Shown in pieces: positions 58,968-64,000 of a stretch of DNA of 64,000 nt. The notes below the pieces were generated by a model. The model did not search any database and had not been told where the DNA came from. It saw only the letters and a list, made by a program, of their open reading frames with translations. A program made the translations under genes and the position numbers. The number at the start of each line of letters is the position of its first letter. Positions within the stretch are counted from its first letter, which is position 1. The stretch is from Zanthoxylum bungeanum (taxonomy: Eukaryota; Streptophyta; Magnoliopsida; Sapindales; Rutaceae): positions 434,001 to 498,000 of the forward strand of contig SKCR01006516.1 of assembly GCA_019454045.1 (NCBI GenBank), read 5' to 3'.

Positions 58968-61010
58968 TGTTGGACAATTATGACCCATAGCATCACTATT
59001 TTTACAGATTATGGTGTTGTTGTACAAATTAACTATGTGACAAAGGAAATTGCTCTTTTATCATTTGTAATTGGATTACCTATATGTATAAATGATAAAA
59101 GGTCCTTATGATTAGTTCCGGATTGAGATGATATGAGACAATATCAATCCATGAAGGTTTAATCATTAAATATCCCTAGTCGGAGTATTATCGAGATTGG
59201 ACATCGATAATGCGTAAAAGACTAGTATTACACTTGTGCGCGTTGTGGGAGCATAACGGCATAGTTCTCATATATTTGGGTATAGGATCCTCATGCAAGT
59301 GTAATAGGAGGTTGTGTTTACCGATGGGACAGGAACAGCTTCGCTCTGGATAGACCCCTCAGAATTCCATTGGTAGTATGACTATGTGTCTATGGAAGTC
59401 CGAATAAGGGTAGGTGTATTTGGTCTTAACCTGAGACTTGCAATGCTAATACTTGCGACAATCAATATACTTTGGTTTTGGTCGTCCAGGGCTTTAACAG
59501 GTTCTATGTACGCCTCTTCTGGGTATATTGAGAATCGCAGTGTATTGGGTGTGATGTCAAGATGGAAGTATCACTCCAGTCATAGTGGAGATGATGATCA
59601 CGTAGGATACGGAACTGGTGCTCTTTTATGCTGCAGCTATCGGGATAATATGACTAGGTCATGATTATCCGATTATAGAGACTAGTTACCAGAGATCTGA
59701 TATGTGCTTCATACGGGGCAGACACAATTCCAGCCCTAGGACTAGCACGTGACATCTGATGCTGGATCGAAATACGCAATACTACGTATACTACGTCTGA
59801 TATAGATTACATATTCCTTTAAGAATATTTCTGGAGAATTGGGTAGGCACGGTGCTTTGCTAGATGCCAACCATGTCTTGTAAATTGGTAAAAATGTAGT
59901 ACTAGGTACGTACGTGTTCGGATAGTCCGACAACCGGATTTACTGCCAACATATCCGGGGATCTCATGGGTCGCTTCCCGAAGATTCACCGATGACGTAT
60001 GACTCGCACTTTATTAATCTTGGATTAATTATAAGAGAGAGAAAATTAATCTAGGATTAATTACGGAGATATTTTATCTGGGATAAAATATTACTTAAAG
60101 AGAGAGAATGATTAATTTGGAATTAATCGATAAAATAATATATTCGATATATTATACGAAATTGGATTTCGACGCGGAATTAAAATTAGATTTTAATTCG
60201 GGCAAACGAGTTAATTTAGAATTAATTCGTTAGCGATGTGAATAGTAATTTTGCTAGGCATAATTATTTAATTAAATTTGATTTAATTACGTCGCAATGG
60301 AAAATTCGTTAATTCGGAATTAGCGAACCCGAGCCCGGGAGTGTTTGCGGGCCCACTTGCATTTCGAATTCAAGTGCGGCCCATAAGTCACATCACGCGT
60401 CACATCACTCGTCATTCATGTGATGGATGTCTTGTCACTTTGAGTGATTGACAACCAGTCACTATTCATGAGTGATGTGAGTTGTTGGAAGGCATTAATT
60501 GTAAATTTTGGCTCCAAATTTTGGTTTGACTTTTTGAAAGCCTAATACCAAAGTTTGGTAACACTTTTGGCATAAGTTGATTTTAGGTTTGAGAAACCAA
60601 TGAACCAACACACAACTTCATCTCTCTTCCTCTCTCTCCACTCTCTCGGCCTTAGGCCAAATTTCTTCTTTATTTTTGGAAAATGCCGAGAACAAGATGA
60701 AGCAATAAGGGAAATTTTGTGGCAAAATCTCCAAGGTGCTAGCACACATTAGGAGTCTTACGAAGGTGATAGGGAAACCCACCCATGGGCATGGAATGCA
60801 CACCCAAGCTTGGTGCTTGGCCAAACATATGGAGCACAAAAAATGGGAGGAAAGCCGTGAGCCATTATAGAGGAAAAGCTTGAAGATTTTTGTTGTTCCT
60901 AACATTGCAAAAGCTGATCTTTGTAAGTATGATTTTGTCATACTTCTTTTGAGTATTCACACATGTTTCATTGCTTGAATTGATCTTGGGACTAATCTAG
61001 AAACCCAACA
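58968..61010 (+). repeat. Copia-3 3' LTR
   Basis: 2043 bp, matches 51091-53118 with scattered differences. A short segment near 60500 (TTTTGGCTCCAAA) is present here and absent from the 5' LTR. Confidence 0.93.
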
Positions 61011-61015
61011 ATGGT

Positions 61016-61700
61016 ATGTCCTGGAGGCACCAATACTTGTTGCTATACAACCTGAGTCCACACCTGAGGAGCACCGGACCTTCCAGAAATGGAAGGATGA
61101 TGACCTAAAAGTTAGATCATACATCCTTGGTTCATTGACTCAAGAGCTGAAAAGACAATATATTGATATGTCTGATGCATATAGAATGATCACTCAACTT
61201 AGGAAGCTTTTCATAAATCAAGAACAAGTCTTCGTTTATAAAGTAGCGGTGGAACTATTTCACTCTATACTGGATGTGCTTTATTTGATTAATCTGATCG
61301 ATCAGTTGAGGCAATGCGACTTTCCACTCACTTGGGCGTAGTTTGATACTAGGCTCGCTCTCGAGCTTATTTCGCCAATTTGTGTTGAATTTTAATATGC
61401 ATGGGATTCACTGTTCTTATAATGAGTTGCATAGGATATTGCTCACAGCTGAGGAGGACTTAAAGAAGGGAGTGCCGACTCGCCTTCAAAAACTGACTTT
61501 TCTTTTTGCCTCTTCTCAAAAAATGCAAAGGAAATAAGAAGAATGGTAAAAAGACCGCTCCTCATGGTAAGATACATGCCATCACTGTAACAAGATAGGA
61601 CATTGGAAGCATAATTGTCCTAAATATCTTGCACAATTGAAAAGAGACAGAGCTTCTACTTCAGGTATATTTATTTTTCTAGTTATTGATATCTCTTAAG
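61016..61700 (+). pseudogene. Copia-2 gag, second part, broken
   Basis: WYVLEAPILVAIQPESTPEE and KVRSYILGSLTQELKRQYID continue gag after Copia-3. The zinc knuckle CHHCNKIGHWKHNC (61577-61618) is intact in one frame, but the stretch needs several frames (stops near 61341 and 61535). It would package element RNA. Confidence 0.85.
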
Positions 61701-62299
61701 CTTGCGAAGATGTTTCTTCAAATTGTATTTTAGACTTTGTTTGTCATGTTCACATCTGCAATTCATTACAGGGACTGAAGGAAAGTATGAAACTGAAATC
61801 TAGAGTGATGCAGTTGTGTTTCGGGAGTGGAGACTCTTTGAATGCAGTTACAGTAGGGGTATCTGAGATTCCTTATCTAATGGAAGTATTTTGTTAAATG
61901 ACTGTTATTTTGTGCCAGGATATGTGGCAAATATTAGATCACTTTTATATTAGATACATAGGATTTTTTTATAAATATTATGAAATGTTCTTTTATATTT
62001 ATATGATAAAAATAATATTCTTATCCTTGTATGTCTAAATGAAAATGGTAATTACATTTTGCATACTTTTAGAGATATTTTGAATATTGGGACTAATAAA
62101 TGAAGTAGATCTAATATTAATAATACTTAACTATGGCATATGAGGTTAGGTCATATTGGCGTACGACGCCTGACACAGTTGGTTAGGAATAATTTGATTG
62201 AGAATCTCACTATTGAGCCTTACCAAACTTGTGAAACTTTCATTCAGAGTAAAATGACAAAAAGCCCCATTTTCCGATGTAGGACATCGAGCCTCTAAC
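61701..62299 (+). pseudogene. Copia-2 protease and pre-integrase, broken
   Basis: The protease part is poorly preserved (HICNSLQGLKESMKLKSRVM, then FGSGDSLNAVTVGVS). An A/T-rich stretch with many stops follows. The pre-integrase region is visible as MRLGHIGVRRLTQLVRNNLI near 62140-62200. Confidence 0.7.
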
Positions 62300-62960
62300 T
62301 TGTTGGAACTAGTACATTCGAATGTATGTGGTCTCATGAGTCTTACTACTCACAATGGATATTCATACTTCGTTATTTTCACTGATGATTTGTCATGGTA
62401 TGGTTATATTTATTTGATGAAACATAAATCAGAAAATTTTGAAAGGTTCAAAGAGTTCCGAAACGAAGTGGAAAGGAAAACTGGAAAATTCATCAAGTGC
62501 CTACAATCGGATCGAGATGGTGAATATATGAGCGGTGAGTTCACTGATTATTTAAAAAAAAAAATTGGATTCTCACTCAATATACTCCTCCAGGTACTCC
62601 ACAACACAATGAAGTGTCTAAAAAGAGAAATCAAAGTTTATTAGATATGGTTCGCTTTATATTGAGCTATGAAGATCTATCTTATTACATGTAGGGCTAT
62701 GTGTTCTTTACTGTAGTTCATCTTTTGAACCAAGTCTCTTCTAAAGTTGTTCATACGATTCCATATCATATATGGACTGGTAGGAAATCGAACATTAATT
62801 ATATTATGGTTTAGGGCTATCATGTGTATGTTAGAGTGGCGCAATACGATAAGCTTTTACCTCGAAGGTAAAATTTTAGGTTTGTTGGGTATCCTTCCAA
62901 TACGAAAGGATATTTATTCTATGATTCTGAGCCTCGAAATTTATTCATAGCTCACTCCGT
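62300..62960 (+). pseudogene. Copia-2 integrase, broken
   Basis: ELVHSNVCGLMS carries Asn in place of the first catalytic Asp. FTDDLSWYGYIYLMKHKSEN and LQSDRDGEYMSGEFTDYL follow. A poly-A-like run shifts the frame near 62560. Later traces such as IPYHIWTGRK correspond to the integrase C-terminal part. Confidence 0.85.
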
Positions 62961-64000
62961 AAAATTTCTAGAAGTAGAATTTTTACCAGAATGAGGTGAT
63001 CATAGACAAGTTGAACTTGATGAAGTTCAACCTGTAACTGACGAACCACATGAGAAATATGAGGTTCAAGAAGGTGAAGGATCTTTGACGCACACACTTC
63101 GTAGGTCGGGTAGGGTTATGAGACCTCCTGAACGCTTGTCTTTGATACAGGACAGAGGTTTTGATTTTCTCTTTGCAAAAGAGACTGACCCGAGGACTTA
63201 CAAAGAAATAATGTTAGACATCAATTCCGTGAAATGGCAGGAATCCATGAAATTAGAGTTAGACTCTATGCATCATAATCAAGTATAAGACTTGGTTCCT
63301 CTTCTGAAAGGAATCGTTCATGTCAATTTTAAATGGGTTTATAAGAGGAATAGAGGGCTTGATGGAAAGGTTGAAACTTTCAAGGCTCGGCTGGTTGCAA
63401 ACGGTTACACACTGCGACCTAATATCGAATATAATGAAACTTTTTCAAAAGTTACGATGCTAAAGTCTATTAGGATTTTATTGACTATAACTACCTACCA
63501 TGACTACGAAATTTGGCATATAGATGTCAAACAACATTCTTGAATGGATTTATTGATGAAGAAATCTATATGGAATAGCCGGAGGGTTTTTCATCCAGCC
63601 AATACTTGGATATGGTTTGTAAGTTTAAAAAGCCCATTTAACAAGCTTCACAGAGTTGGAATCTTCAATTCGATGAGGTTATTAGATTGTTCAGTTTCCT
63701 CAAGAATACAAAAGAATCTTATGTGTATAAAAAGATTAGTGGGGGTATGGTGGTATTTTTGGTACTCTATGTAGATAACATCCTGATCATTGGGAATGAT
63801 GTCTGGATGATGCATGGCGTGAAAGCTTATCTCTGTAAAAACCTCTCTATGAAAGACCTAGGTGAAACTTCTTATATCTTGGGCATAAAACTCTATAAAT
63901 ATAGAGAGAATAAGCTAATTAGACTGCCTCAAGCCACGTATATAGATAAGATCTTATAAATGTATAATTTCAGCAACTGTAAGATAGTTAATATACCTTT
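62961..64000 (+). pseudogene. Copia-2 reverse transcriptase, broken, cut by window end
   Basis: TLRRSGRVMRPPERL precedes the RT. FKWVYKRNRGLDGKVETF, FKARLVANGYTL, LKSIRILLTITTYHDYEIW and LVLYVDNILIIGND are clear. The catalytic YVDD is YVDN. Frames change near 63290, 63535 and 63690. MKDLGETSYILGIKLY and LPQATYIDKIL are reached before the end of the window; RNase H should follow outside it. Confidence 0.88.

Larger units (their letters stand above)
51091..61010 (+). mobile_element. Copia-3: family-B Ty1/Copia element, complete in outline
   Basis: TGTTGGAC to CCCAACA with perfect ATGGT duplications (51086-51090, 61011-61015). Two LTRs of about 2.03-2.04 kb, PBS, leader, heavily degraded gag-pol, and a polypurine tract. 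The LTRs are very similar by eye, while the coding region is full of stops. Family B is also represented by the minus-strand fragment at 2849-18944. Confidence 0.93.
48787..64000 (+). mobile_element. Copia-2: Ty1/Copia element, split by Copia-3, runs off the window
   Basis: 5' LTR remnant, PBS at 50220, leader, gag start at 50963, interruption by Copia-3 at 51091-61010, then the rest of gag, protease, integrase and reverse transcriptase to the window end. RNase H and the 3' LTR are outside. The LTR is a diverged relative of the Copia-1 LTR. Confidence 0.85.

Overview
The window is heterochromatin-like DNA from a flowering plant. I see no intact host protein gene, tRNA or rRNA. Nearly all of it can be assigned to LTR retrotransposons of three types: Tat-type Ty3/Gypsy (additional RNase H domain, PBS starting TGGCGACTCC), Athila-type Ty3/Gypsy (PBS of the TGGCGCCGTTGCCGGGGA kind) and Ty1/Copia (PBS TGGTATCAGAGCC and relatives). 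The species cannot be named from this sequence. Element names used below are local labels. Layout, left part: Tat-1 (before base 1 to 22966, + strand) has its 5' LTR cut by the window edge. Its interior holds a minus-strand Copia fragment (2849-5375 plus 18009-18944). That fragment is split by Copia-1 (5376-18003, 5-bp target duplication ACACG), and Copia-1 in turn carries an LTR of another family, D1 (7717-9768). Just before its 3' LTR, Tat-1 has about 17 copies of a 38-46 bp tandem repeat. Middle part: Ath-1 (24108-32984, minus) is an Athila-type element with gag, protease and only the tail of integrase. Between pol and the 3' LTR it carries a broken LOG (cytokinin-activating phosphoribohydrolase) gene. 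A second broken LOG copy lies beyond its truncated LTR, directly against Tat-1. Right of this, a Tat element (Tat-2, minus, gag at 45519 down to protease at 39153) was hit inside protease by a family-D element. An inversion then turned part of D and the downstream Tat-2 reverse transcriptase around (32985-35295). Solo Athila LTRs sit at 36543-38709 (target duplication ATAAC, with a cluster of G-box/ABRE-like motifs upstream of its TATA box) and 42632-44676 (GCTAA). The second lies inside a solo Tat LTR at 40477-44824 (TCAGG). Right part: Copia-2 (about 48787 to beyond 64000, +) is split in gag by Copia-3 (51091-61010, target duplication ATGGT). Every coding region carries stops, frameshifts or deletions. 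In contrast, the LTR pairs of Copia-1 and Copia-3 are still very alike, which suggests these copies were mobilised by proteins made elsewhere. The observations that most deserve follow-up are the LOG gene carried inside an Athila-type element, the inversion provable from a split target duplication and reading frame, the G-box-rich LTR promoter, and a 92-bp module shared by a Copia leader and Tat LTRs.
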